This document shows, one piece after another, positions 1 through 11,003 of a stretch of DNA of 64,000 bases; position 1 is the stretch's first letter; each line of letters opens with the position of its first letter. Under the pieces are notes generated by a model. The model had not been told where the DNA came from, did not search any database, and saw only the letters and a list, made by a program, of their open reading frames with translations. The stretch spans positions 339,768 through 403,767 of the forward strand of contig RMBW01000019.1 in the NCBI GenBank assembly GCA_004009845.1, read 5' to 3'. This DNA is from Davidsoniella eucalypti (lineage: Eukaryota; Ascomycota; Sordariomycetes; Microascales; Ceratocystidaceae). A program made the position numbers and the translations under genes.

Positions 1-1776
1 CCAACCCATGCCAACAGGGTGTCGGGACATCTACGGAGCCAATCGTGGGACTAATCAGAGAGGCCGTTGAGGACGAGAACACGGAGGGACACGAGTATAT
101 TACTCAACTAGACTTCTCCAACGCGTTCAACAACATGAGCAGGAGGAGGATGGCAGACTCCGTGCGAGACTACAGGAAGGATCTCTTGGGGGCAGCGGCA
201 TGGGCATACGAAGACCCCACCATCCTCATTACAAACGACGGTAACAGGTTTGTATCCGCTGAAGGAGTTCGGCAGGGAGATGTGTTCGGTCCGTTGTTCT
301 TCAGCTTGGGGATGAGAAAGTTCGTAGAGAAACTGGAGGAGACACTGGGGCCAGGGGAGGAAGTCATGGCTTACCTCGACGACATTGGGTGACACGGATG
401 TACCGGATACAGCGGCCACTTTGTTTGCAGATATGGAAGTCGGGGTCTCCCTCAACCAGCCTAAGTCTAAGGCCCTCCGTATCCAGGACTGCCGTGGGTT
501 AACCGGCATCGAGGTGCTTGGCTCCTTCCTCAGCCCTATCGCCGCCCGACGACGTTTTCTCTACGACCGCATAGTTCGTCAAGTTGGCACACATCTCAGT
601 ATGGAGCAGTTGTCCCTGCAAGAGGCCCAGCTGGCCCTTCGTATTTGCACACAACAGACACTTCGACACCTGGGGAGAACTCTACGACCCGACAGCCTGG
701 AGGACATTTGGTCTACGCTCGACAATCTTCTTCTCAATTCGACGCGGTGGATCAGAGGCGTGGCCGAGCCCGGCCCATACGATGAAGACACCATGGCCTT
801 GCCCAAGAGCTTGGGGGGGGATGGGTATCCCTTCCTATCTAGAGCAGGCCTTTGCCGTCTTTCCTGTCGCAATAGCCTAGGCCCACGCCGACTTGGAATG
901 TATCCGGAACCCAGAAACGACCCGCCCGGAGGGCCTGCGGCGGCAGAAGGAAGTCGTGGGGGAACTCAATGGCATGAGATACGACAGACTTTGGGACCGT
1001 CTATCACCTGCAGAAAAGAAGGACTTGGGTGATAACAGAACGTTCATTGGGAATACAGCCAACCAGCAGACGCCAGATTATTGCTGATTCCCTCCTTATG
1101 GGTATGACCAGTTTGCTCCCGGACCCCATGATGGAATAACCGTGCCCAGAGTGCCACCAGACTGTCAAGTGGGCTCATTACCAAAAATGCCAACCGAGCA
1201 CTGCCCGCGTTCGGCCAACTCACTGCCTCCACGATATGGTACGAAACTGCTTCCACCAGGCTCCGCCAGTCAGGAATCCTGTGCGACCTGGAACCCCACT
1301 TCCGCCACAATGAAGAAGACTCCGGCCGACGAGTTGATTGGGGATTCGAGGAGGTTGGATTGCGCAAACTGTACGACCTGACGATCATCACGCTTCATGG
1401 GGAACACTCCTCAAGGGAAGCAGCTACCATTCTGAACAAGATTTACGACAACAAGATTGGTAAATGCCCCCCTCTGGAAGCTGGTGAGCAGTTTTACCCG
1501 ATAGTGTTCTCCCAGGGCGGATCGATGGACTCGAGATCCGAAACTACGTTCAAGATACTGCAACAACGTATGTCAAAGACTACATCAGCCTGGCTCGCCA
1601 GAACCGTGGGCTCCCTGATGGCTCAAACCCGAGTTGAGGCCCATTGGGTGACCCGAGGTGTGACTCGAGAAGGCCGCATGGGTGATGGTGCAACACTCCC
1701 AGTCCGTCCCTCGGACTTGGAAAATCAGGACGAGGACGCTTTTGTTGATTGCGAGGAGGGCTTCCTGGCCTGAGGA
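1..1776 (+). mobile_element. Decayed LINE-type retrotransposon ORF: RT, zinc knuckle and restriction-like nuclease region
   Basis: Reading frames with clear reverse-transcriptase character run from the window edge to a TGA near 1773, so the 5' part lies outside. Visible RT boxes are a motif A Asp (LDFSNAFN), a motif B (GVRQGDVFGPLFFSL) and the catalytic YLDD near 370-385. The frame then shifts near 387 and again around the 8-G run near 810. An in-frame TAG lies at 879-881 and a TAA at 1137-1139. Next comes a C-x2-C-x7-H-x3-C knuckle starting at 1143 (CPEC...H...C). The frame shifts once more near 1199. The last block (to 1773) has RRVDW, YDLTI, a KIYDNK stretch and FYPIVFSQGG, resembling the C-terminal restriction-like endonuclease of R2/CRE/NeSL-type LINEs. 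That assignment rests on motif layout, not on a search. The copy is dead. Confidence 0.75.
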
Positions 1777-1978
1777 GCAGATGGGTGATGTTTTGATTGT
1801 TTTTGTTTTTGTTTTCTTTTGATGTTTCTACAGCTGTATCTGGGTATTCGCTCTTCTTGTTTCTTCTTTACTGTTTTTACTGGTTTTACTATTATCTTTG
1901 CTTTACACTCTATCGCCACATTCCAACTTAGTCTTTACAACTTAAAATTGCCAAACCAACATTAATATACAGGCACAA
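1777..1978 (+). other. Probable 3' UTR of the decayed LINE
   Basis: This is a T-rich noncoding stretch between the last stop of the retroelement ORF and the tRNA-Lys half. It has no poly-A tail or simple-repeat tail at its 3' end. The join to tRNA sequence near 1978 is abrupt. Calling it a 3' UTR is inference from position. Confidence 0.45.
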
Positions 1979-2020
1979 CTCTTAATCTTAAGGCTGCGGG
2001 CTCGACCCCCGCATTGGGCT
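1979..2020 (+). pseudogene. 3' half of a tRNA-Lys(CTT) gene
   Basis: The stretch begins with the anticodon loop CTCTTAA and continues with the 3' anticodon strand, AAGG variable region, a 5-bp T stem GCGGG/CCCGC around the loop CTCGACC, and the acceptor strand ATTGGGC. This is the order and near-sequence of eukaryotic tRNA-Lys(CTT). The 5' half (acceptor, D arm, 5' anticodon strand) is absent; retroelement sequence lies there instead. T54 is changed to C, as expected in a decayed copy. Confidence 0.7.
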
Positions 2021-2640
2021 CGATTCCCGATGCTCCAGTTCAACTGGTAATTCGAACCTTTATCCGCTGCGATTCTCTTTTTTTTGTTATATTTTGTATC
2101 TTTTTGTGGTGTTACGTTCATTTTAAGTCCATGTGCTGTTATTTTGTATAAATGTAACTGTATATTCCAGACAAGATCTTTATGTTTGAGTATATATTTT
2201 ATAGTCAAATCCATTAGAAGATGCAGGAAAATTCTTCACGTTCCCATATCAAATAGTCTTGTTTGCCATGTGGTGATTGTGTAACCTCATCTTCAAGGCA
2301 CCTTCCCTACTTAGAGTGCTTGTAAACATGACACGAGCTAGTTGTTATCTGATTTTCCCAGACGAAAATTACTAAAAGCAGTAATTGAATAACTACATTG
2401 AATAGTTATAACTATAGTTTTTATCCTTTATTAAGCTTGAGACGTCTTTTGTAGACAGTAAGGAAAAGGAAGCAAACAAAACAGATACCGCTCCAGTTGA
2501 GTCTATAATTACTGTATCTAATCTCTCCCAAACAAGTCTATATTTCTTTCGATTTCGATATCACGGGTCTCTCCTTAATTCTTTGATCATATCGTTTGTG
2601 CGTCCTCTTTAACTGGACAGTATCCTACTATGCGGCGCCA
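2021..2640. other. Intergenic, no gene seen
   Basis: AT-rich sequence with T runs (2078-2086). A second T-arm-like hairpin, with loop CTCGATT, follows the tRNA-Lys half at about 2016-2030. No believable ORF is present. The short open frames on both strands have no domain features. Confidence 0.5.
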
Positions 2641-3013
2641 GGGTATTTGAGTGATATTGATAAATCTCAACAAGCCAGACTACTCTCGTATCAAGGCACT
2701 TCGGATTATTACAATGCTCAACTGCCTAGGCAAGGTATTGGAACAAATTTTTGCGCAGAGATGAGGCTTTTTAGCTGCAACCAAGGACGACCTGCTTCAC
2801 CCAACGCAGTTTGGCGGACGGAAACAACGATCGACGATCGATGCAGCAATGGTTCCCATGCACCAAGTCAAGTCATGGAAAGAACAGGGCCTGAAGTCGA
2901 GTATTGCACTACTTGATATCAAAGGCGCTTTCGACCATGTTAATAGGGATACCCTACTGTGGCATTGCAGAGATCTTGGTCTTCCGAATAATTGCACCCA
3001 GTGGATCACAGCC
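2641..3013 (+). mobile_element. LINE reverse-transcriptase fragment (second family)
   Basis: Fragments in two frames show RT fingers and palm: an MLNCLGKVLEQIFAQR-like box near 2715-2755, then HPTQFGGRKQRSTIDA and LLDIKGAFDHVN (motif A Asp) up to about 2985. An in-frame stop interrupts near 2764. The match ends at a join at about 3014, where sequence of a different LINE begins at an earlier point of its own RT. The copy is dead, with no endonuclease or RNase H. Confidence 0.65.
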
Positions 3014-3918
3014 AAGTTGGCTGGCACCCCAAGGTCTTCAAAACGGCCTGCCTGGTGGTCATACCAAAGCCAGGCCGTGACAAATCGCTCCCAAGAAGCT
3101 ACAGACTGATCTCACTTCTCTCAATCCTGGGAAAGGGACTCAGAGAATTGTAGCAAGAAGACTGGCAGCACAAGCCATTGAACTAGAGATCATCTCCCGA
3201 ACACAGTACCAAGAAGGGGAGCTACTGACCTCACACTGTTGCTGGCAGACAAGATTAAGGGACGATCCAAGCATGGAGAGATAACCTCTTTTGTCACCTA
3301 CGACATTAAGGGTGCCTTCGACGCCGTGAAACGGGGTAGGCTAGTTCAAAGGCTCAGAAATCAAGACTGGCCAATGTATAGTCAAATGTGTGTAATCTTT
3401 TCTGACCGATCGGGAAGTTTCCCTCTCTATAGAAGGAGACCAACCGGTCACCAGGAAAGTCGGAGGCAGTCTGCCACAGGGCTCGCCGGCCTCCCCCATC
3501 CTGTACATGCTTTACATGACGAGCCTACATGGGGTGGTTTGGGGTCTGGCCTACGCTGATGATGGCCTCGTTTCGGTCTCATCTAAGAATATTTCAGTTA
3601 ATGTGGAAACCATTAACGGAGCCCTGAAAAGGATAGGGAAATGGTGCAGGGGCAATAGTCTTTCGCTAGACTGGAATAAAATAGGACTGTTACACTGCTG
3701 AGCAAGAGGATGCTCCTCCATGAGCCTAGTTACGCTCCCCTGTGGAGGGCTACTAAAGCCTTCCAAGTCTCTAAGGTGGCTAGGTGTATGGTGGGATTCT
3801 GGCTTCAACTTTTTGGAACACGCAAAGCAGGTTACTGCTAATGGCAAGAGAACCATGAACGCACACCGAGCTCTCTCAGGAGTGTACCGAGGAACCCCAG
3901 TGTGGAGTCTGCTACATG
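3014..3918 (+). mobile_element. Internal fragment of the Tad1-like LINE found whole at 26.4-31.3 kb
   Basis: Nucleotide and protein similarity to the minus-strand element at 26398-31341 is obvious by eye. It covers the RT fingers (FKTACLVVIPKPGRD), motif A (YDIKGAFDAVK), the catalytic YADD (about 3551-3562) and the thumb up to YRGTPV near 3900. Several frameshifts (near 3145, 3390, 3500) and a TGA near 3699 break the ORF. Both ends of the parent element are missing: the fragment begins mid-RT and stops abruptly after CTGCTACATG, where NACHT-gene sequence takes over. Divergence looks like scattered substitutions, not blanket C-to-T change. Confidence 0.85.
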
Positions 3919-4872
3919 TCATCAGAGCCTAAAGCCTAACTCTCCCTACAAGAGACAGAAAGACATGAACCACGCAGCCATAGACGAAACATGCCTCTGG
4001 GTCCTTGAGAACGAAAAGCTCACCAGCTGAACAACGAAAACAACGACCTGCTCTGGATCTCCGCCGATCCAGGCTGTGAGAAGTCGGGTTTGAACAGGTT
4101 TCTGATTGACAAGCAATTGGCTCAATATTCTTCACCTTCTGTTTGCTATCTTTTCTTCAAGGACAACGAAGAACAGCATAGTCTTGCCACCGCCCTTTGT
4201 GCAATCTTGCACCAGCTTTTCTGTCACCAGCCTTCTTTACGGAAACATGCATTGGCTCCTTGGAAAGAGAACGGGAATAAGCTTCAACACGAAGTAGATA
4301 CACTCTGGGAGATTTTGCTTTCTGCTGTTGATGATGATGGTCTCTTCAAAACTTTCGTTGTTACTGATTAGTCTAGCTACTGAAGGGTTCAAGAAGACGA
4401 AAGATTCGAGACGATCATCCTAGTTGAAGATCTTGTTTGCCAGCCGTCCTTGTTGGGATATATATGACAAGTTCAATCCTACTATTGCCATGTTGCCACA
4501 AATTTATCTTCGTGGGGAAGACGAGGATGATCGAATCCAGGCCGAAATCAACATATATGTGCAATCTCGTGTCAGAAAGCTCAATGTTGAAGAATCTTTC
4601 CACCAAGAGATCGAAGGAAACCTCCTCAGCATGAAGAATCGCACATACCAATGGCTCACCCTCATAATAGAGCATATCGAGCATGACAAAAAAGTTCGGG
4701 ATTAATCGTAAGACCTCCGATGGTTGGACTCCTCTAACTCGGGCTTGCTCTGGCAGTCATCTTGATATCATAGGGCTTCTGATTGAAAAAGGAGCTACCG
4801 TCAACCATGCCGGTTCTGCTGGTTGGTTTCATCTTAGTCAAGTTCGTCGAAGCACAAAGGTTTTGGGGTAAT
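3919..4872 (+). pseudogene. Broken NACHT-ankyrin (NLR-like) gene
   Basis: Fungal NLR architecture survives in pieces. There is an LLWISADPGCEKS Walker-A-like loop (about 4048-4085, where the usual G before KS is E), then RFLIDKQLA and YLFFKDNEEQHSLATALCAILHQLF. After a stop near 4368 comes ILFASRPCWDIYDKFNP...MLPQIYLRGEDEDDRI, typical of the NACHT region that follows the strand called sensor 1. After another frame change an ankyrin repeat follows (DGWTPLTRACSGSHLDIIGLLIEKGA, about 4718-4800). There is no N-terminal effector domain and only one ankyrin repeat, so large parts are deleted. In fungi such genes act in non-self recognition; this copy cannot. It is fused directly to the LINE fragment upstream. 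Confidence 0.75.
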
Positions 4873-5010
4873 ATGCACAAGTGAAGTACTTTACTTTGTC
4901 ATTTTAAGTCAATGTGTCTATATAATTCAACAAGGGTTGGTTTAGGACGTTAGGGTGTTGTATGAGTCAGCCTAAGCTCGGCGTAGCATTTAGTAGTAGC
5001 TAACAAAAGC

Positions 5011-5109
5011 GTCTTCAAAAAGGCACTTGGCCCACAAAATATCAAGTACTCAGTCTACTCAGTCAAAAGCTGCCTTAGTCTTTTGTGGGCCAAGTGCCTT
5101 TTTGAAGAC
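5011..5109. repeat. Perfect 29-bp inverted repeat with 41-nt loop
   Basis: The arm at 5011-5039 (starts GTCTTCAAAAAGGC) and the arm at 5081-5109 (ends CCTTTTTGAAGAC) are exact reverse complements over 29 bp. The 41-nt spacer contains a CTCAGTCTACTCAGTC direct repeat. It could be a small foldback/MITE-like element or a strong hairpin transcript. No coding sequence and no clear target duplication were seen. Confidence 0.85.
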
Positions 5110-5534
5110 CCCCTGCTATTTTGAAGTACAAAGTCCCAAGAAAAACTAGTTTTGGGGAGCTATTCCGTTTTCCGAAGTTTCTTCCCAATAAACCGAAAAG
5201 ACAATAGCTCTTATCATCCGCTAATTATCAATGCGGCAACTACCTGTAGCTAGACTTGAGCTAAGTAAGCAGGCACATGGGATATATTAGATGATAATGA
5301 AATTTCTTTAATTCATCTTCTCCACAGCTTTGCTGCCGAAGTTTTGTTGCGCTCGTCTTTTCTTGTTAGTTTATTCTTTCCGGGGCCTTTTTTTTGTTTT
5401 TTTGTTTTTTTTGTTTTTTATATCTCTTATTATTAGAATAAAAAACATCTCTTCCTGGAGAAGAACGGGGTTGCCTCTCATTCTACCTATCGAGACTATT
5501 GAAGCATTGCGATACTTGCTAGTATTCACCGCAC
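5110..5534. other. Intergenic / 5' leader of the MFS gene
   Basis: No gene seen. T-rich tracts (5389-5420) lie 110-150 bp before the MFS start codon and are typical of fungal core promoters and leaders. Confidence 0.5.
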
Positions 5535-7212
5535 ATGGCATCGTCTAAAGATCGGGAACACGGTGATTCTGCCGCTGCTGCTAAAGATGCCGATCAGTTT
5601 GTGTCTGCGGTTGAGCGGGCTGGAACAAGCTCGAGAGCATCTGAAGCACCGGTCGAATACACAGTCGAGGAGATAGAAGCTATCTATCGCAAATTGGACT
5701 GGCGCATTATCCCAGGTGAGCTCTATCTATTGTTTCTACTAGATCATTTGTTCTGACTAAACAGCCTTCTGGTCTCTGTATTTTTTATGCTCTGCCATCC
5801 GCTCCAACATCGGCATTGCCCAGACCATGAATGAGGATGTGGGCCACGATCTAATGACCGTGCTCGGCCTGACTTCCAAGGACACCTCGACGGCTCTGGC
5901 GCTCTTCTATGTTGCCTATGTTGTCTTTGATTTCCCCTCAAACCTTGTCATGACGCGCCTCAGCCCGCGCGTGTGGATGGCCCGCATTGTCATTGCCACC
6001 GGCATCATCGGTGCTTGCTTTGCTGCCGTCAAGAGTGCTTGGAGTCTGAAGCTTCTACGTTTCCTCCTTGGTGTTGTGATTGCTGGCATGTGGCCCGGTA
6101 TGGCTTTCTATCTCACTCTGTTCTACCCGCCATCCCGCAGTGGCAAGCGTATCGGCATGTACTTCACTGCCTCCCAGCTATCTGCTGCCGTCGTTGGCTT
6201 GGTTTCTGCGGGTTTTCAGTTGATGGACGGAGCCGGTGGTCTAGTTGGCTTCCAATGGATGTTTCTGATCTGGGGCTTGGTGACGATAGTGCTGGGTTTC
6301 TCGCTGCTGTGGTGGCTTCCTGATCGACCACTGGTGCCAGGTCAAGTGCGTTCTAAGAGTGGCTTTGGCCGGTTCTTGCCGTCGACACCGGAGGCTCTCA
6401 CGGGCCGTGATGCTTTGATTCACTACGAGGACCTGAAGCGTGTGTACCACTCGCGGCCGTGGACAATGCGGGATCTTGGTCTCGTGCTCATCGACTGGCG
6501 CCTATGGCCGCTGTTGCTCATGTACTTTGGCGTGGTTGGCGTTGGTATCGGCACACAGCTGTACTGCTCGTTGATCATTGCATCTATCCGCCCTGAAGCC
6601 AGTGGTATCACTATTTCGCTGCTTTCCGCGCCTATCTGGATCATGGACCTCATCGCCATTCTGCTTGTCGTGCCCGTGTCTGACCGCTTCGCTTCACGCC
6701 GACCCTTCTTCTTCGCTGCTGCTGCCTGTGTGCAGATTGCCGGTTTGCTGACTACGACGTTCGCTTTGCAGAACGACTGGGCGCGCTACGGCGGTCTGTT
6801 GATGGTTGGTTTTGGCCTAGGACCCACGGTGCCGATCTGCATGGCTTGGACTTCTCAGATCTTCCAGAAGCGCCACGGAGACGTCGGTGTAGCTGCCGCA
6901 ACAGCTATCGTATCTGGTCTCGGTAATCTGGGTAGTATCACGACAACTTATGGCCTGTACACTGGCTGGCCTGCAGACGCCGTGGCTGGTCCTCACAAGT
7001 ACCGCCGTAGCAATCTGACCATGGTCGGTATTCTGTGCATAAGCATCCTGAGTAGCTTTGTCATGTATGGCCTCATGAACATCTATGGTGCGCCGCCTGT
7101 CAACAAGATCCAGAACAGTGAAACTTCAGCTGGAGTTAGCGACGGTGCTGCTCGTCGTGAAGAGCGCGATCGCGGCTTTGGCAAGATCTTGCCTTGGTCC
7201 AAGCGTGCTTAG
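5535..7212 (+). CDS. MFS transporter, Dal5/Tna1-like anion:cation symporter family
   Basis: Two exons, 5535-5715 and 5765-7212, give 542 aa. The 49-nt intron has GTGAGC, a CTGAC branch and ACAG, and joining it completes P-A-F-W in frame. The N-terminus is hydrophilic (about 50 aa), followed by the EEIEAIYRKLDWRIIP signature that precedes TM1 in fungal allantoate/nicotinate-type permeases. About 12 hydrophobic segments follow in a 6+6 arrangement. DFPSNLVMTRLSPRVWM marks the TM2-3 region and RFLLGVVIAGMWPGMAFYLTLFYP the TM4 region characteristic of this family. Known members import organic anions such as allantoate, nicotinate or pantothenate across the plasma membrane; the substrate cannot be told here. 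No pathway neighbours are present. The start ATG gives the expected family N-terminus. Confidence 0.9.
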
Positions 7213-10200
7213 TAAGATGTCGTCTTCTCACAGGAGAGCAACTGCCGAGTCTCCTTCATCTGAAGCTTGTTTACACGGCTACTACCGACTTGGCTGGCAA
7301 AATCAGATGAAGACAGGATTTATTCCCTTTTCCTTCCTTCCTTCCCCTGGATAACTTCCAACATTAACCAATAAGAACAACAACAAAATCTTCTTTATCA
7401 TTCATTCTTTCAGGCTCAACGCGAGAGTTTCCATTTGACTACGCGATTTTTTTCTTTTTGATTTCTTCTTCTTTACACTCTTTATCACTTATTTTTTCTT
7501 ACTTTTTTTTTCTTATATTATCACGAGATATGCCCCTCCCTGGACGGTTACGGATATGCTTCTTTTTCTTTTCCGAACGAGGCACAAGTCCAGGCTAGAT
7601 ATCTGCACAAACTTAGCATGCTTTCCACAAGAATGTACTAAGTCTGTATATGTTCAGTCTGTGGCTTACTAATGATCCCTAAAAGCAACCTGCCAAGGCC
7701 CCCTAATAATGACCTTATACTGTACCTTCTCTCTTTTACTCGCTCTGAGTAATTGGGGTTGTACGACTTAATTCATGAACATCTTTCTTTTCTTCAAGAG
7801 TTACTCAAGACTTTGAAGACACGATCCTCGAAGATTCCCTTATTCCTTTCTTTTCCTGTTCCTCTGACGACCATTTATTGGGCTGGCACCAAAAACAAAA
7901 AACACCCTGGAACCTCCAACAAAAAAAAGGCTATAGAAGGGCTTCATTTGTAAGATTTTACTTCTTATCTATTGACTACTCGTCGACAATAGTGCTGTTA
8001 CGCCATTGCCGAGAGAAAACTAAAAGCGGCGCATCGAACAAATCTGGCTATACGTCTCTACTTCTGGTAACAAGGAGGTTTAAGCTGGTGACAATGCTTT
8101 TACGCTATCACTGCAGACGAGCCCTGTGTGGGAAATACACCAAAAATCAAACTCAATAAAAATGTGTTTATACAGATACTCAAATATATTGTAGCTAGTA
8201 GCCTTCTTTCTCTCATTTGAAAACTTGAGAGGTGGCTCTTAGATATTCAACAAATATAAACTTGAGACTCTCTTTCATCTAGTAAAACACCTTAACTCTA
8301 ACACCGAAATCCTGTAAAACATTGCATGTGATCGAATTGATTACATGAAGTCTTCGGCTTGCATCGGCACGCCTCAAATATATTGTTTATGTTCTGCGGT
8401 GTAGCCTCAGAGCCTCTCAAATCTCGGAAAGAAAAGAAAGGCCAAAATATACGAGATAAACACCGAAAGCTACATATCGTGATATAGCAGGAGCCAATAT
8501 TCCGTCAGCCTCGGTAGAATATAATAGAGAGAGGATGAAGTTCTTCCCCTCTTTCTTTTAAGCTTAGGTTGAACAAGAAAAGACACGGCCCGTATATGTA
8601 GGCGGTCCTGACCATATCTTTTCACTAAATGCTGTGTTTCCTTGACTGTTCCAATTATTCGTACAACCAGGACAGGAAGAAGGTTATAGTGATGGGTGTA
8701 ATAAGCAGCTTGTCATAATGTCTGACTAACAGAGACGATTGTTGAATGTACGACCAAACACAGAACAGCACTGTATGGCAATGACATGTATGAGGGAAAG
8801 ACACTAGTAAAGGCTAGAAAAGGGTCGAGAATGTTCTTGGCTTGAATCTTTATTGACTTGACGCCCAAAAACGAAGATGTAGAAGTTTACGGTTTCTATT
8901 ATTAGCTTGTAAGGCTTGTATTTGGCTTAATTTTCTTTCTTTTTCTGTTCTATCAGCTTCGATGTAAAGTTCACAAAAAAACAACGTCCCCTCATGCAAC
9001 AGATCGCCCGATTTGCTTCTCTATCACAGACAAGCGGCAAGTTCCAATTTTGCGTTCATTTTTGACTCCTCTCTTTTCTCATTTACAGCATGAATAACTT
9101 ACTTATAAAGCTCGAAAATGGATACTTTTCATTTCCGAACGAACGACCGCAAACTGAAACTTTGGTGGCGTTCACTAGTGAATTTGTTATCAAGTCAGGC
9201 TGAACAACGATATATCACAGCATCCCCTGTTTACGCCCAAAAGATCCAGACACGAACCACTCAACATGTATCCGAACGAATCAATATGGCCCTTTGGAAA
9301 GATAAACGCCTTGCTTTACTCCCGCTTTTACTGTGTCCTGACTTCATGCTCATTAGGTTCCAAAACTGCCTCGTCAAAACTGAGAACACAAGTGTTTTGA
9401 TGTAGAACCAGACCTGTAGATACTTCATAATACATATATTAATTGGCGTATTATCACGCCATGGCTTAGTCTACTCGTAGCGTGAACCAACTAGATCTTA
9501 CACACACACAGAAAGAGAGTAACATAATAGAAGCTGGCATTAACAAAAAGCTCGTGTTTACAGTACACGACATGTTCTGATGATGCTATTCTCGCCATGC
9601 TGTGTATAAAAACACGGGCTACAGCATAAAGATAAAGTCCAAGTCGTTGATCGGCAATCTTTTACCTGAATCTGATGTGTCAGAGATGAATCATCCCGTT
9701 TGTTTGATCTCCAAATCTTCGCTAAGCTTATACCTTAAGCAAGCCGTGTCTTCGAAAGACTCTGCGCTTGAAACATTTGTCGGACATTGCAATCAAACTA
9801 TCTTAATACTAGGGTTATAGACAATTAAAAGGGTTACATCGACGAACTTAAGTGGTGACACAAAAGCTAACTAGTTGACAAACAATCTCGGATACTTTTC
9901 TTCCCCTTGTCTGATTTCGTATCTATGCTTATTTGGCGTTTTTATGTTATTCTAGACCATTAGCTGAGAAAAATAAAAGAACACAAAGCCAACGTATTAG
10001 CCATATGCTTTCTTTTTTAAAGAAAACGCAAAAACCAAACATCATGGCCTGATTTAGCTTACGAGCGCCATCTGGAAATAACCCAAATATTTCTATTATA
10101 GCCTGATTGTCTCTTTCTCGTTTTGCTTTTTCTTTTATAGGTCCGGACGCACAGCATAAATAATCACATAATTTTAAAGTAAGCAGCCCAGGTCGGCTTG

Positions 10201-10806
10201 AGGAAAAAAGCACACAAACAAGCGGAGAGATAAACAAGATGGAAGAAGGATAAAAACATCTTTGAAGAAACATCGTCCCCTTGTGCCCAAAGTAACACAA
10301 GGCACGAGGCAATATTTGCCAACGTTGTTCCCGTAACTTCTATAAACGGTTCTTTTCCTTGATGATGAAATGCTCCGCCTCCACATCGAACGCTCTGGAC
10401 ATGATTCAGAGGGAAAAAGGAAGAAATAAGAATAAATACACCTGTAGCTCTGGCGTTTTCATGTGATGTGACGTTGTATGAGCCTGGGTTAGAGATCTAG
10501 GCCGATATCACAGACTGCGTAATATGGCGTTTTCTACGCAACAGGACCAGAATCAATAACAAAGGCTGGGTCTACAGCTACAGAGCACACTATCTCGATG
10601 TGTTCGTCTAGACAGACAGGTTATACGCACATGCCGTGCTTCATACCTCGTATTGTGCCGGATGGACTGAGCAGCTGAATGTTGGTGGTGTAGCTGAAGC
10701 AGCCTCGTCGAAATGGACTCGGCATCTATTTCGTCCTGGTCAAGCCGAAGACGAAGCGGGCTCACTCATACCAAAGAGGAGGAGTATGTCTTTAGAGAAG
10801 GGAAGA
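7213..10806. other. 3.6-kb intergenic region
   Basis: No supportable gene. Short ORFs (for example 9118-9405 plus and 9947-10312 minus) lack domain signals. The sequence is AT-rich with many homopolymer tracts. The 3' part is the upstream region of the GPI-protein gene. Confidence 0.5.
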
Positions 10807-10813
10807 TATAAGA
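10807..10813 (+). promoter_or_regulatory. TATA-like box of the GPI-protein gene
   Basis: TATAAGA lies about 190 bp upstream of the ATG at 11004 and is followed by a pyrimidine-rich stretch (10845-10865) that would suit transcription initiation. This is inference from motif and position. Confidence 0.4.
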
Positions 10814-11003
10814 ACTCAGCAGGGACCCTCTTCCGGTTTGTCACTTCTCCTCTTCTCTTCACCACCCCGCAACGCTACAGTCTTCGCCAAAGCAAAGTAC
10901 AGTCCAGCACAGCGAGCCTCGGTTATCCCTTCGTTCACACAGTCTTTCGTTTCAATCTTTCTCATTCACTCTTTTACTCCTCCGTACTCCAAGCTCATCC
11001 GCT

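Noticed and set aside
1942..2214. 90-codon minus-strand ORF across the tRNA-Lys half
   Set aside because: It is the antisense of tRNA and T-rich sequence.
5330..5548. 72-codon ORF before the MFS gene
   Set aside because: T-run derived hydrophobic frame overlapping the real start region in another frame.
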